Of a DNA stretch of 55,793 nucleotides, positions 18,986 through 31,427 are shown piece after piece; positions within the stretch are counted from its first letter, which is position 1; the number at the start of each line of letters is the position of its first letter. Made by a program: the position numbers and the translations under genes. Location of the stretch: positions 1 through 55,793 of the forward strand of contig JAFEKR010000106.1 in the NCBI GenBank assembly GCA_019022495.1, given 5' to 3'. The DNA comes from Epichloe hybrida (lineage: Eukaryota; Ascomycota; Sordariomycetes; Hypocreales; Clavicipitaceae). The notes under the pieces are model-generated. The model made no database searches. It saw nothing but the letters and a program-made list of their open reading frames with translations, and was not told the origin of the DNA.

Positions 18986-20484
18986 GCATACCACGTTGTT
19001 TTGGCAACATATTCGCAAATCACAACCGAGGCGGATATCGATGCCATGAAATCGTTTGATCTCAACGCGGCTGTGTTTGATGAGGGCCACAAGATGAAGA
19101 ATCCGGGGACGAAGATTTACAAGGACTTGCAGCGGATTCCTGCATCATGGAAGATGCTTCTAACCGGTATGGCAATTCTTCCTCTACTTTACCCCCCCTC
19201 CCCCTTCACCTCCCACTTTTTTGGGTGTCTCTCTCTCTCTCTCTCTCTCTTGGGTGGCTCAATTTTCACATTGGTCCAAGGACAATCGATGAATGAATGA
19301 AGGACTAACGTGAGTCAGGCACCCCCGTGCAAAACAATCTCCTGGAAATGACGGCCCTACTCAACTTTATCGACCCCAAGATGTTCGATGGATACATGGA
19401 CGACATTCAGTATATCTTTAGTCAAAAGGTGACGGTTCGAGATGTGTCCAACGGCGCTTTTTTGTATGCCGAACGTGTGAGACGAGCTCGGACGATTTTG
19501 GAACCCTTTATTTTGCAACGTCGCAAAGACCAAGTCTTGTCGGATATGCCGCAAAAGATATGCACAGTGGTCCACTGCGATATGACGGATGCGCAGAAGG
19601 AAACGTATGCCGAGTACGAAGAGCTCTTCAAGCTGGAACCGTCGGTGCGAGCGGCCAAGGCCAAAGGTCGACAAAACGACCAGAACAATGTGTGGATGCA
19701 GCTCCGAAAGGCAGCCTTGCATCCTTTGCTGTTCCGGCGCCACTTTACCGAGCGGAGGGTGGAAGAGATGGGCAGGATTCTCATGGATAGGATCCCGCAA
19801 AGCGAGCTTCATCAACCTGACATCAAGCACCTGGTGCAAGAGCTCAAGAACTCGTCCGACTTTGAGCTGCATCTGTGGTGCCGAGACTACCCCCGACTGC
19901 TCAGGCAATTCGACATTCCGTCGGCGGCGGAGCTGGACAGCGGCAAAGTGAAGAAGCTGCTGGAGCTCATCCAGCAGTACCAGGAGAATGGCGACCGCGT
20001 GCTCGTGTTTAGCAAATTTTCGCGCTTGATCGAGCTGTTGCAAGAGGTCCTCGCCCTGCAGAAGATTGACCACAGGGTGTTGATGGGCAACACCAACGTC
20101 TCGGAGCGACAGAGCCTGATTGACGAGTTCAACGACAATGCCGCCATTCCCGTCTTCCTGTTGACGACGGGCGCAGGCGGCACGGGCATCAACCTCACGG
20201 CAGCCAACAAGGTCATCATCTTTGACCAATCCGACAATCCACAAGACGACATCCAGGCGGAGAACCGAGCGCATCGACTAGGACAAAAACGGGACGTCGA
20301 GGTCGTTCGGCTGATTGCTTCACAGACAGTAGAAGAACTCATCTACAAGGCGTGCCAGAAGAAGATTGAGCTGGCGAATAAAGTAACGGGTGCAATGGAG
20401 GAGAGCCAAGACGACACGGAACAAAAGATGGAGCAAGAAGTGCGCAAGATGATGCTTGAAGGGGGAAAAATGACGCCGCCGTAG
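18986..20484 (+). pseudogene. SNF2-family ATPase (Fun30/Fft-like), 5'-truncated at the Copia boundary
   Basis: Coding sequence appears at 18986 directly after a TAG in the AT-rich block (AYHVVLATYSQITTEAD). It runs through an intron (19167-19318) to a stop at 20484, 448 residues in all. Present: motif II DEGHKMKN, motif III LTGTPVQNNLLEM across the splice junction, ILQRRKDQVLSDMP, and the helicase-C motifs DRVLVFSKFSRLIELL, LTTGAGGTGINLTAANK and QAENRAHRLGQKRDVE. Missing: the whole N-terminus, the Q-motif and the Walker A loop, so it cannot hydrolyse ATP as it stands. Overall it resembles Fun30/Fft-type remodellers, which act on heterochromatin and in DNA end resection. No ATG-led exon upstream is visible. 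Codon quality is normal, so the truncation looks recent or the fragment is still under some constraint. Confidence 0.85.
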
Positions 20485-21891
20485 GACGGTTGGTTGCGTC
20501 GGAATGACGACAATTTTTGACGCGTGGTACGCCTAGAGATGGGTATAGCACGGAACATGTTTCGCTTTGCTTTGCTTTGCTTTGCTTTTGGTATGACGGC
20601 GTCGGGGAAAGATTTCACGAGTTATGCGATTTGGAAGGGTGTTTTGTTTGGATGGCAGGGTATAGTTAGTATAGGGCTAGAAGCAACGAGTATGGCGACT
20701 CTGTTTGTCATGATTAGCGAGGACTGCAGCGAGCGTATTTGTATTTGTATTTGTATTGTATTGTGTTGTGTTGTGTTGCATTTGTACATATTGAGATGGA
20801 TGCTGCCTGCTGCTGCATTGCGGCCGGGGCGTTGGCCAGTCGACGCGGACAAGAGGCTAGATATATGAAAGTTTGTAACTAAAGTGCAAAGTGATGCGAT
20901 GCTGATTTCAATCAACAACCCGACCCGACTTGTTGGCCCGCCCGTTTCAAAACTTTGGCTCGGCTCCCTTTTCTCATTAATGTCCAGCGGGTGACCTGGG
21001 TCCTGTCTCCGCAGCCAGAAGCATTGCTGTTCGAGGCGTTTCGAGAAGGTGATGCGCGTATGTATGTACACGGGCAGGGAGCATGTGGAGCAGAGAAGCA
21101 GATGGAACTTGTAGACCCCCTTGCGAAAATGGGACCCTGATGGAACGGAAACGGAAACGGGGAGGACAGCCCCACGGCCCCACGAGGGAGGGAACAAGAG
21201 ACCGGTCCGGCCCATGTTGGATTGATGCGCGTCGCGTTCTTTCTTCATCCACGCACCCCCCTTTATCCTACAGTAGACCTTCTCCATCGTTGCCGTGGCC
21301 ACTTCTTCCGTTTCAGGGGTCCAGGAGGGGACGCACATTCACAGACCGGGCCGCCCCTGGATGAGCAAATTTTTTATATATGTACACAAATTTCTGCAAT
21401 AAGTATCCATGGAGTAACTAGTCCGTTGTACATACTCCATATCCCGTAATGGTCAGTCATGTACGTACACCACTAACTAGGCAACTCCATTCTTCCATCC
21501 CCAAGGCATAGCATAACAAAGACAAGCCCTCACTGAGGGTGTAAAAAAGATAAAAATAAAAATTACAATCTAGAGCAAAGCCGTGCCCAGATGGAACAAA
21601 AATAGATCGCTCTCCGTCTCTCTTCCGACAAGGCTCCAGATGAGCTATGCTTTTTCTCCATCTCCCATGAACGCCGCGTCATCGTGACCTGAGGAAAAAA
21701 AACATAAAAAAACATAAAAAAAACCCTAGACAGCGGTGCAATGATGAAAGAAATCGTGACGAGGCATACATACCCCGCGTATAAAGGGGATGTGAAGGGA
21801 AAATTGAATGCAGGACAAGTGTGGCCTGATTCCTGTCCAAAGAAGCCAGGCTCTTCGCGTGTGTGCGTGTGTGCGTGTGTGTCAATTCCCG
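20485..21891. other. Intergenic, 1.4 kb, convergent 3' ends with pentamer repeats
   Basis: This lies between the SNF2 stop and the Myb-like gene stop. It contains a (TTTGC)n run at about 20563-20588 and a (TTTGTA)/(TTGTG) run at about 20737-20780. No supported gene. Confidence 0.5.
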
Positions 21892-22800
21892 TCATCTCCA
21901 CGTAGAATGAAGTCGGGTGCGGCGACTGCTGGACCGCGTCTTGAGACCGACTTCGCCCTTGATCATCAAGCTCTTCCACCTCCGGCTCACGCTGTGTCTG
22001 TCTTTGCCTAGGTTGCGAGCGCAGTCTTGCCACTCCGACTTGGACAGTCTCAGCTTCTCCAACACCAGTTCGACGAGAACGCGATCATCCTCGGCACTCC
22101 ACTCGTCGCCGTCGGCCTCGACCTCGACATCCGTGCCCCTTGTGCTATCCTCACTGCCGGCTTCCTCGATGATGCTGTGCACGTCGTGGAAATCAGATCG
22201 CTCCAGACCGAGGGGCAGTTGCTCTGGTGCTATGCGGGCTCGCTTCGGTGTTGAAGGGCAGGCAGGAAGCTCTGGCGCTTGCTGTTCTTCTTGTGAAGAC
22301 TGGGACTGATGGCGCTCGGCCCGAGTCTCTGCGTCGCTGTCATCCTCTTCCTCTGACGACAGGTCCTCCCGGCCCATGTCGTCCCCGTCGTCGCGGCGAC
22401 GCTTTTTGCTGCCGCGCGGGGGCGCTGGTCGCTTGGATATCCTCCGGCGGGTGTACAAGCCATGGTCGGTCGCGTGGTCGGTCGCGTGGTCGGTTGTGCT
22501 TGGACCCGAGCGGCCGGCGCGGGCTCGCAGACGCAGCTTCATGGGCAGCGACGCATGGGCCATGGGCGGTGTCGGGAGTTGCGCCCTCGCCGACGATGGG
22601 GCGGCATTGGCTAGATGTGACGAGTACGCGGGTGTCGCAATGAGCGACTGTAATGATCGGCAGGTCGTCATGATGTTGCTGAGAGCCGTGGCGGACGAAA
22701 GAGTAGGGGGGCTGGATGGCGGAGAGAAGTAGCTGGTGAGGTGCTGCGCAGGCCGCGACGGCTGCGTCGCATCGCAAGAAAGAGCCGAAGGGAGAAGCAT
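21892..22800 (-). CDS. Myb/SANT-like domain protein
   Basis: This is a single-exon protein of 302 residues starting at ATG 22800; the frame is open further upstream but without an ATG. The N-terminus is Ser/Pro-rich (LTSYFSPPSSPP), and the middle is basic then acidic (SKKRRRDDGDD, LSSEEEDDSDAE), suggesting a nuclear protein. Residues ~233-282 form a Myb/SANT-like helix bundle: EWSAEDDRVLVELVLEKLRL, SEWQDCARNLGKDRHSVSRR, WKSL, with three regularly spaced Trp. This fold usually binds DNA or histone tails. No second repeat is present. A specific regulator name cannot be given. It faces a 4.5-kb gene-poor region on its 5' side, beginning with an 11-bp tandem array. Confidence 0.75.
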   Translation of the reverse strand: MLLPSALSCDATQPSRPAQHLTSYFSPPSSPPTLSSATALSNIMTTCRSLQSLIATPAYSSHLANAAPSSARAQLPTPPMAHASLPMKLRLRARAGRSGPSTTDHATDHATDHGLYTRRRISKRPAPPRGSKKRRRDDGDDMGREDLSSEEEDDSDAETRAERHQSQSSQEEQQAPELPACPSTPKRARIAPEQLPLGLERSDFHDVHSIIEEAGSEDSTRGTDVEVEADGDEWSAEDDRVLVELVLEKLRLSKSEWQDCARNLGKDRHSVSRRWKSLMIKGEVGLKTRSSSRRTRLHSTWR

Positions 22801-23015
22801 TGTGATGATGGCGGTATAGCGCGGTTGGGGTGTTGTTGTTGATTTGCTATAGAGCAAAAGCCGAGGCGCGCGGGCTGATGGCGGAAATGCGCCCGGATGC
22901 GCCCGAGGGGGGAACAGACGCAGACGCGGATTTTTTTTTTTTTAAGAGCTGGATATAATAGCACGGTGAGATGTGGTTTTTTTTTTTAAATGGCGATCCC
23001 AAAAACAGATGGATG

Positions 23016-23114
23016 GGTTGACGACAGGTTGACGACAGGTTGACGACAGGTTGACGACAGGTTGACGACAGGTTGACGACAGGTTGACGACAGGTTGACG
23101 ACAGGTTGACGACA
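23016..23114 (+). repeat. 11-bp tandem repeat, nine perfect units
   Basis: GGTTGACGACA is repeated nine times without a mismatch, followed by a partial GGTTG. It lies about 215 bp upstream of the Myb-like gene start. The period is close to one helical turn, so every copy faces the same side of the DNA. Confidence 0.95.
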
Positions 23115-26100
23115 GGTTGCTAAAGTGATGATGGTGGATGGTGGATGGGGATGGACGGGCGGGCGGGCGGATTTGGTTGCGAGAAGTGCTTCTTGTTGAG
23201 AAAGCGGCGGCGGGTGGCAGGCTCTATCTACTCCGTAATCCGTACTAGTCCAGGTATCCGTACTGAGGAGGGACTGAGGGGCCGGGACGAGTTAAAGAGG
23301 TTAAAGAGGGTGCGAGGGGTGCGAGGATGCAAGGATGCATGGGCCTATGTACGATCCCACCATGGCAGCGGAAGCGGAAGCGGAAACGGAAAGGGGTGTG
23401 TGTGGAGAGTGTGGAGCGTATGGATGTGCAGTGTGTCACTGTGGCCCACCAGCCGTCTCACCTGGTTGGTTCCTACATTGTACATGGTGCTACCTCTGTG
23501 GGCAAGGGCAAAGGGCAAGAGTTGGTGTGGTATGGTGGTGTGTGGTGGTGCGTGGTGGTGTGTGGTGGTGTGCAATGTGCATGATGGGCATGATGGCACG
23601 ATGACACGATGGCATGATGAACTTTGGAAACTGGAAGGAACCAACCACACCACCCGCATCCCCGCATCGCTCGTCGCTCGTCGCTCGTCAGGCACAGCAG
23701 CCCGCATTCCCCAGGCACCCAATTGCCCCAAATTGCCCCAATTGCCAGCCCATCGGGTTCCGTTCTTTGATGCCATGCCACGCCATGCCATGACATGCCA
23801 TGACATGCCATGCCCTGCTATTAGCAACATGCCATCTGTCTTGGAGCGCTGCCTCCCGAAACCACATCTCACATCAGTTGAGTCGGGGTTGCAAGCCTTC
23901 CTCTCCCTTGATCATTTGCGGATTACTTGTTTCTTTTGGGCGCTTGCATCATCAGTCAGTTTTTTTTGGTTCCATGCCCGTGAGGAGGAGAAGCTCCTGT
24001 TCCTGCGTCAAAAACTGGCCGTGTCTTGTCTTTAGCGCAGCCGCTCGGAAACCCTCTCATCATCGATTCATCGCAGGCGGCAGGCCAGCAGCCGACGCGG
24101 CCGTGCAAGCAAAATTACGCGCCTGCAATTCACAATTTACGACCAACACATGCGCATTGTGCTGTACGGATCATGTCGTACGGATTACGAGCTGCAACGC
24201 GTCCCGAGACTGGTACACATGTATTCGCTGTCGAAGGGAGAAGAAAGCTTCCCCTCCATCTCTCTCATCCAGCAAGGCGTAAATCCGATGATGAGATGAT
24301 GCCGGTCAAGAAAAAGAAATTACGCTGCTGACAATACGCAGCTGATAAATACAACGAGAAGACGGAAAAGCAACCAAGACTCACACACACGCAACACGTT
24401 CGTCTCAACAGTCATCCCTGCCAATCTACGGATTAGATCTCTGTCACTTTAATCGGATCAACACAACAACGGGGTTTGTGACGGACGAGCTCTGTGTCCT
24501 GTCCTGTATGCTCCATGAATGTCACGCCATACATGGCCCCATCTCCGTACATTTCTTGTCCCTTACGGAGTACAGTGCATTGGGTTACAGGCCCGCGGGC
24601 CAATCGAAGCTGATGGTGATGGGTGACCCGAGTCGCATTATCGTGCCTGGAGTACGGAGTAGCCATCATCAATGGCGTAGTGCTTGGCCGTGCATGCGCA
24701 GCGACAACGAGTCCATCTGCACGACTCGATGCCGCACCGAACCAATGGCCCTGTGCTTGGACAGAAATGCCTGATGCTGCGTGCTATTATGCTGTGCAGC
24801 TCGCTTCTGCCCGCCCCCGGATGGACATGGGACGGACCATCGAGACCATCGAGACCATCGTCAGTCATCATCACCCCACCTCCGTCTCAGATGCAAAGCA
24901 AAGGGAAGGAATTGAGAGGCGCACGCTTCACCCATCGCTTTATCGCTTCTATCAACACTGAAACTTGTCCCACCCTGATCAACATTTCACGAGGGGAATC
25001 GCTGCTGCCTCCCCCCTCCCCCTTCTCCCCGCCATTCCGTCCCGTCGACTCTCCCTGTTTTGAAATAGCTCCCACTCAAGGGATCAATCGTTCCTGAGGA
25101 AACTAACCAACTGCTCAGCGCTTCGCTAGCGAGCGAAACTTACAGACTGACTGATGGAGCAAAGGGGGCGTTTCACTCCCTTTCCAAAAAAGGGAGCATG
25201 TCCAGAAGCTAATATTGTTCTGATGATTCTCCCTTGGCATCGTAACGTGGGTGACGCTTGCCACGTCTCCCTTGGTCTGCACGTCGCCAAATGACCGGTC
25301 TTGTTTGTTTTTCTTTGTCCCCTTGGCTACAGATTTGCTGCTTTGTCCGAGTTCCAGCAGTCGTTCAATTTGGTTTTTTTTTTTTTTTTTTTTTTTTCAT
25401 AGCTCTCCAGCCTCATCACCAAGCACCATCCATCACATCTACTTGCCGCGTGATCACGATGCCCCAACACTGGGCCCCGACACACATATTCACATTGACG
25501 ACTAGAATGTGCTGAGGTGCGGCCGTGATGGAACGCATTCTTGCCATCGGAGCTTGGGATGCTCGAGACACGCGAGGTAGCCGCGCGACGTGCATCTAAA
25601 AAAAGAAGCAGTCATTCCAGTTCCGAAGCGTGGCTGCTGTGCATTTCTCGCAGTTGGGATTCTCATCGTCGATGGAGCGACGAAGACGCGGGTCGACGCG
25701 CTATGACCTCTAATAAGGAGATATGTACGGACCGGAAAGCAAAACCATGCCTATTGCATAAGCAGAGACGGGTATGAGTGGAACTTTAACACAATCAGAG
25801 AAGAGAGGGCTGTATCCGTATTTGAACCTCCCAAAAAAAGAGTCAAAAGCACGCTCAATCCTTGCAAAGCTGATTGAGGTGTCCTGTCAATGAGTTGACA
25901 TACAGAATGTAAAGAGTACAAACGCGTCCCTGCCTGCCATGGCAACACAGCAAGTCCTGGAACGATGACAGACATTGTAATGCCCAAGCACCCCATGACT
26001 TGCCCCGAAAATAATAGCTGTGTAACCAACTGCTGGAAACCTAATCCAGACTTGGGATACATTTCCATCTTAGTCATCACCCCCACCAACCTGTATATAG

Positions 26101-27102
26101 TCTTTCTTCACTAGTCCGTACAAATATACAAATACATGTGCAGATACTCCGTAGACGTCATCTACTTCCCCTTCCCGCATACTCAGACCAGACCACGCCC
26201 CGAGTATACGGACACATTGCTGGCAATGGCGAACTCAACCTGGGCTTGAATTTCCGGACCGACTTGTTAAGCGACAATCGTTCAGTGTGGCTCCTTCTCA
26301 CGCCCTTTCAATCCCTCACTTGATGCCTTGTATGTCAATCAGACCGACGTCATTTCCTGGCTACCCGAGGTGGAAAAGTTGGTTCGAGCATCTTCGAGTG
26401 CTGCATGTTTGTTGTACCATCACATCACGACTTCGACTTCGACTTCGACTTCGACTGGGTGTATTGACTACTGGATAAACGACACACGAATCAACTCCCC
26501 CAGCACCCTTTCGAGGACAACAAAATAATAATCAAGGTCCCCGTGAAAATTCAAAATCAATCTATGATAATGCCAAACGAGCTTCTCCTTGATTTGCAGC
26601 CAATTGTCACAATAACGTGCTTGCCACCCCATAATTTACATCCTTTCGTCCTTCATCTAAACCACCTCCCTGTAAGAATAGGATTGTCCTGAATCCGATA
26701 TTATCGAAATGTAACCATATAGAACTGAAAAGAGGGAAGAAATTGCACAGATATTCTCAATATGCTTTCGTCGTAAGGGGCATCTTGCTCCAAGCTCCGA
26801 TTCTCCCTTTGCGTCGTCTACTCCATTTTGAATCCTACCGTCTTCTTCGCCTCGACGTTTGTCGTGGACTAGTGTCAACGAGCCCTCACTCCGCCATTGA
26901 TGCCTGTCTATCGAAGGGGTAAAATGTTGTCGTCCACGTGCTAGCAGTATTAGGTGGAACATGCAGGCGCTGGTTACTTTTAAGGACATAAATACCAACA
27001 TGGGGTTTTTTTTTTTTTTTGCAAAATAGGCCGAAATCAAGGCAGAGGATGATGATGGAAATAGAAATGGAAATGGAAATCGCTCATGCTAACCGAGGGG
27101 TG

Positions 27103-27172
27103 AAGAGAGAGAGAGAGAGAGAGAGTGTGTGTGTGAGAGAGTGAGTGAGAGAGAGTGAGTGAGAGAGAGACA
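27103..27172 (+). repeat. GA/GT-rich microsatellite
   Basis: An impure run of GAGAGA, GTGTGT and GAGTGAGT lies about 200 bp beyond the stop of the chitin synthase activator gene. Confidence 0.8.
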
Positions 27173-27365
27173 TCCCCAGCTGTTATCAGTGCCAACTCGA
27201 TTGTTGCACACCAACTACCGTCTTGAATAAACGGCGCTGGGGTATTTCCACTTTCTGGGTGCGAGTTTCGTTGAGGAATATACGCATGGTCAGGGGGTCG
27301 CATGAATGCCAGTACATAAATTCTGTCCACCAAAACTGAAGGGGACAAGGCGTTTTATACGGTCC

Positions 27366-29673
27366 CTACATGACGACGCATTCCTTGTCGTCTTTGTCGT
27401 CCTTGTCCCCTTTCTTACCGCGAGGCGCGGCAACGTCCATGGGTGTGCCTTGGCCACTGACGGCGGCTTGGATGACAGCAATGCGCTGTTTGGCCCGTTC
27501 GTCGCCTGCGTCGGCGGCTTTCACGTACCACACGTTGGCCTCGAGTATGTCGCGCCGACAGCCGATGCCCATCTCAGTGAAGTACCCGACTGCATATTGT
27601 GCCTTGACGAAACCTAAAGATATCTCGCTTAGTCTTTGCTCCACTTCACACCATGATGCGAAACAAACAATGTTCTCTATAATTGTGTGGTACAACTCGT
27701 TGGATCTCCAACTTACCCAGTTCGGCCGATCGCCGTGCCCATTCATAAGCTTCTTCCTCATCCTTCTCCAGGATGGGAGGCGCACCAACCATGTACCACG
27801 CACAGAGACCCATCATGGCAGCTGAATGGCCCCTTTCTGCGGCGCCCGTGTAAAAATGCACGCTCAGAGCAGGATCACGGGGGCAATTCAGCCGGCCATG
27901 TTCGTAGGCATCTCCCATTCGGTAGTTGGCCTCCGGATGACCCAGGTCCGCCGCTTGTGTGAACAGTTCGGCAGCATAGGATTCATCGGCGAAAACGTCG
28001 TCACCATATCCCGTCTCATAAAGACAGCCCAGCTGGTATGGGGCAGCATTGTATTGCGAGTCGGCCGCCTCGGTGGCGAGTTTCAACCATTTCAGGCCCT
28101 CCCGGTATCGCTTCTCGCCAAGGTCACCAGACAGGCAGGCCTTGCCCAGACGTGTCATGGCCCCCGGGTGTCGTTTCGAGGCAGCACTTCGGAGGAACTG
28201 AACAGCCTTGGCAGGATCCTTACGGCAGCCCCATCCAAACTCGTAGCAAAGAGCGGTTCGATACGCAGACTCGGCATGGCCGTGCTTAGCGGCGAGGACA
28301 AACAGCGGGAAGGCCGAGTTATAATCCTCCTTGCCCTTGCTGAAGAGCCCAGATGCGAAGCCGTCGGCGAGGTAATACTGCGCAAACGGATAGCCACCGT
28401 TTGCCAGTCGTTGTAGTATTTGGCGAGCCTCTCGGACCAAGTCGTAAGGGCTGGAGGCATTCTCTTCCACGACAGGGCTTTCAAGGTCTCTCAAGGGCTG
28501 TGGAGTCGGCTTCTTTGTTGATTTGGGGTTGGAAAGATCAAGCCCCTGCTCCTGGGCCGTCGAAATCAGGAACACTGCGAACGAATACTGAATAGAAAAG
28601 TCCGTCGTCTTCTTGACATTTTGTCGATACATGTCGAGCGTCTTTTGCGTGCTAAGAAGGGAGGCGTTGTTTCCAACGACGGTCCGCAGGTTCGAGTTGT
28701 CGAGTGACAGCGGCGCTGGAGCCTGTTGAGGGTATGGCACATTAAGCAGCTCGGCGTAGGTCGAGAGCCTGACATCGGGGGAATTCCGAGATTGAACGGA
28801 AGGGGCCCGCATGTGCGAACCACCAGGCATGAGGTTGGGTGATCTGCCTCGGGAACTATAATCGGAGAGGGTGGAATACGACGAGTGCGGGCGAGTAAGC
28901 GAGGTTCTTTGAATGTACGCGGACGTAGGGGTAAGATGGCGTCTGATGTTGCCTCCATTTTCCAAAACATCCGAGGATGGCGATCGTGCGAAGTGGCCAG
29001 CTCCGCCGCTGGAGACTCGACGAGGCGGGTACTCCTGATGTTGGTGATGATACTGGAACTGCGGAACAGAGGCATTCTTGGGCCCATGGCCCTCCAAGAT
29101 GGAGCTTCCCGGCGAGTGGCCGCTGCTCGGATACTCCGAGCAATCATTGGTACCGGAGACAGAGCTCGCGCTTGTTGCCGCCGAAGACTGCCCAGAGACT
29201 TGCTGCTGAGAGGTGCTGGCCGTCTCATCAGATTCGCGACTGTTGCGATCCACCTCTTGATGTCGTACGCGGGCCTTGGGGCTCATGACCGGTGCGGCCA
29301 GTTCATCAATGTCTGAGGGCACTGGTTCAATGGTCGATGTCTGCGGCGGCTGCGAATGCGATAACGGGGCCCGAGCAGATTGGGTTTGGGCAACAGCTCC
29401 GAGTTGTGCTGGTCGAGGAGGCACGGCATGCTCGATATCGGCGTTCGATGGCTCTGGCAAGCCCTCGTCGTGAAGGTTGACTCGCACGGGAGACACGGGT
29501 CCATCTCGCAAGCGTGCGCTTCCAGCCTCGAGCGAAGAGGGATTCAATGGTTTTCGAGGCACAGCTTGCCCTGTTGACCCCGGAGACGAATAACCAAGCA
29601 TGGACATGTGCTTGCGACTATCGATACCCTGGGAGGTCGACATGGGCGGAGGAGATGTGCTGGCCGCAGCCAT
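27366..29673 (-). CDS. Chs4/Skt5-like chitin synthase activator (Sel1 repeats, CaaX)
   Basis: The protein has 734 residues in two exons: 29673-27717 and 27613-27366. The intron of 103 nt (GTAAGT...CTTTAG) splits the codon for the Gly in SAELG-FVKAQYAVG. The N-terminal ~330 residues are Ser/Pro-rich and probably disordered (PPPMSTSQGID, RKHMSMLGYSSPG). From about residue 400 come tandem Sel1-like repeats: YPFAQYYLADGFASGLFSKG, ESAYRTALCYEFGWGCRKD, PGAMTRLGKACLSGDLGEKR, APYQLGCLYETGYGDDVF, EANYRMGDAYEHGRLNC and others. It ends KECVVM, a CaaX box, like the prenylated C-terminus of yeast Skt5/Chs4, which recruits and activates Chs3. A likely 5'-UTR intron acceptor (polypyrimidine plus GGGCAG) lies at about 29686-29700. 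Its neighbour at 34.7 kb is a Chs3-type synthase. Confidence 0.9.
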
Positions 29674-30283
29674 AACTGGCGAGCTGCCCAAAAAAAAAAG
29701 GCCGCGGTTGATTCCAGTACCTTGAATACAAAGTTGTCGTAGGAATATGCAGCGGGAGAGAGTCGTGTCGTGATTCGTCGTCGGAACAAACCCTTCCGTA
29801 GTATAGCCAACTTGGTTGCTGAGGGCGTCTTTCGAGTCCTGAGCCGCGGGATGGAAAACGTCCGGTGGTCGGGATAGCGCGATCCAAGGGTCTTGTGGTC
29901 GTAAGTTGTAACACTGCAGCCAGCCAGCACCAGGCTTGGGGTGGGGGTTGGGGGTCGGGGGTTGGTGACGGACGGAGGTATGTTCTTGATGATGAACACC
30001 TCAACCCGCCTCGACTCAGTTGGATGGGGGAGAGGCGGTGGTGAGAGGGCGGTTGTGAGAGGGCGGTGGTGAGAGGGTGAAGGGGGGGGGGTGGGAAGGA
30101 ATAGAAAATGACAAGATAAGAAAAACCAAGACAATTAGGCCATGGCCCTGCAAACCGCGGAGGGAGGGGAAAAGGTGACGACGTCCGTCAAAGGGGAGGG
30201 AAAGTCCGCAATCCAAGTGAAATGACGGGAGTGAGTGAGGTCAGAACGGTCAGAACCACGTACTTGCACCCCTGATCTCAGCT

Positions 30284-30325
30284 GCCTGTGAACTGACGCC
30301 TGTGAACTGACGCCTGTGAACTGAC
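30284..30325 (+). repeat. 14-bp tandem repeat, three units
   Basis: GCCTGTGAACTGAC is repeated three times without mismatch. About 100 bp further (30418-30456) a related-style but different triplication of CTTTTCAACGG occurs. Confidence 0.9.
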
Positions 30326-30879
30326 TGCTTGAGACTGCTTTGGGGGGGTGGGGGGGGGGCGCCGTCTAGGGGCGCCGGACCAGGCTGGACGTCAAACGGC
30401 CCTGCAGGCTGCAGCTGAGCTTTTCAACGGGCTTTTCAACGGACTTTTCAACGGACCGGACGCAGAGTTGTCGCAAGAGCGAGAGCAAGAGCGAGAGTGG
30501 CTGGGCGTTCTCTCACAAGTTGACAATTTTGAGTGGTCCAGGGCCAATTTTCTCGCCTTACGAAACACGTCGCAGACCAAGCCTCAGTCCTCAGTCCTCA
30601 AGATGGCGAACCCTTCAGGTGCCCACCAATACCACCAATGCAGTGAGTGGATGCGTATTACATGACAACGGCGGCGGCCATCATCAAGTGGCTTCCTTGT
30701 GGGTGAGGCTGATGAGATCCACCATCAAGTTGATCTGGCAGGGAAAGAGTTTGTTCCTACGTCCGTACAATGCTCCGTTGTACATATTACGGGACCCCCT
30801 GCGAGTCCAGGGAACCCCAGTCCAGCCAGTCATGCATGTTGAGGGTGGAAATTTTTTTTTTTTGAGTAATTATTACATG

Positions 30880-30895
30880 TACTCCGTACTCCGTA
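30880..30895 (+). repeat. Overlapping pair of TACTCCGTA motifs
   Basis: TACTCCGTA occurs at 30880-30888 and, sharing TA, at 30887-30895, followed by a partial third copy (TACTCCG). It is one of the dispersed non-coding copies of this 9-mer in the window. Confidence 0.85.
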
Positions 30896-31427
30896 CTCCG
30901 AAGTGAGCGACTTGTGGTGGGGCACGCCCAGCTCACGCCCAGCCCGTCCCAATAAAGTCGTGGGGGCGCCAAGGACACGATACGGGAACGAGAGGCAGCA
31001 CGTGTGATATGATGACATTGTCAGCAACGACTCGCACGAACAGGACGCAGGACGGCAACGAAGCGAGCATCAGCAAGCATCAGCAAGCATCAGCTAGCTC
31101 GTCAAAGCCAAGACGACACGGACACGGCCTTTGGGGAACACGAGCTTTTCGCTCGGCCCGGTCGTCCTCTAGTTGGAGTTAGTTGGTGGAAGAGGAGGAC
31201 CCAGCCGCGGCGGAGCATTGGTGCCAGACAGAGAGGGCAGGAACAACCCGAAAATAACAAATAACCAGCCCAAACCAAAACCACACCAAAACTCCGGTCT
31301 GTGCACACTATCTGGCTACAGTAATGACGACTTTTCACTACAATCAGTTTTCACTACAATGAGCCAACCAGCCCGCCCCGGATGCATTGGGATCCGATCA
31401 CGACGAAGGAAGGGACCGCAGGCTTAT

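Larger units (their letters stand above)
22801..27365. other. Gene-poor region, 4.5 kb, repeat-rich
   Basis: No ORF here has recognisable similarity; the longest plus-strand frame (23145-24035) is low-complexity (His/Gly/Trp-rich GTGG and CATG runs) and unconvincing. Contents seen: the 11-bp array at 23016-23114; GTGGTG-rich sequence at about 23525-23580; CATGCCATGA-type repeats at 23770-23820; four copies of the TACTCCGTA motif (23229, 24564, 24653, 26145); a (CTTCGA)n run at about 26425-26455; and a GA/GT run at 27103-27172. A non-coding transcript cannot be excluded. Confidence 0.5.

Noticed and set aside
19357..20274. 305-residue minus-strand frame opposite the SNF2 gene
   Set aside because: It is a shadow of the plus-strand helicase-C domain, which has clear motifs, while this frame has none.
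23016..23114. CRISPR-like array
   Set aside because: Units are 11 bp and directly adjacent with no unique spacers, and the genome is eukaryotic; it is a minisatellite.
23145..24035. 296-residue open frame on the plus strand
   Set aside because: The translation is low-complexity and dominated by GTGG/CATG repeats, with no domain, no intron logic and no plausible start context.
25751..26089. 112-residue minus-strand frame in the gene-poor region
   Set aside because: It has mixed hydrophobic composition but no recognisable motif or supporting splice signals; it is likely a chance frame.
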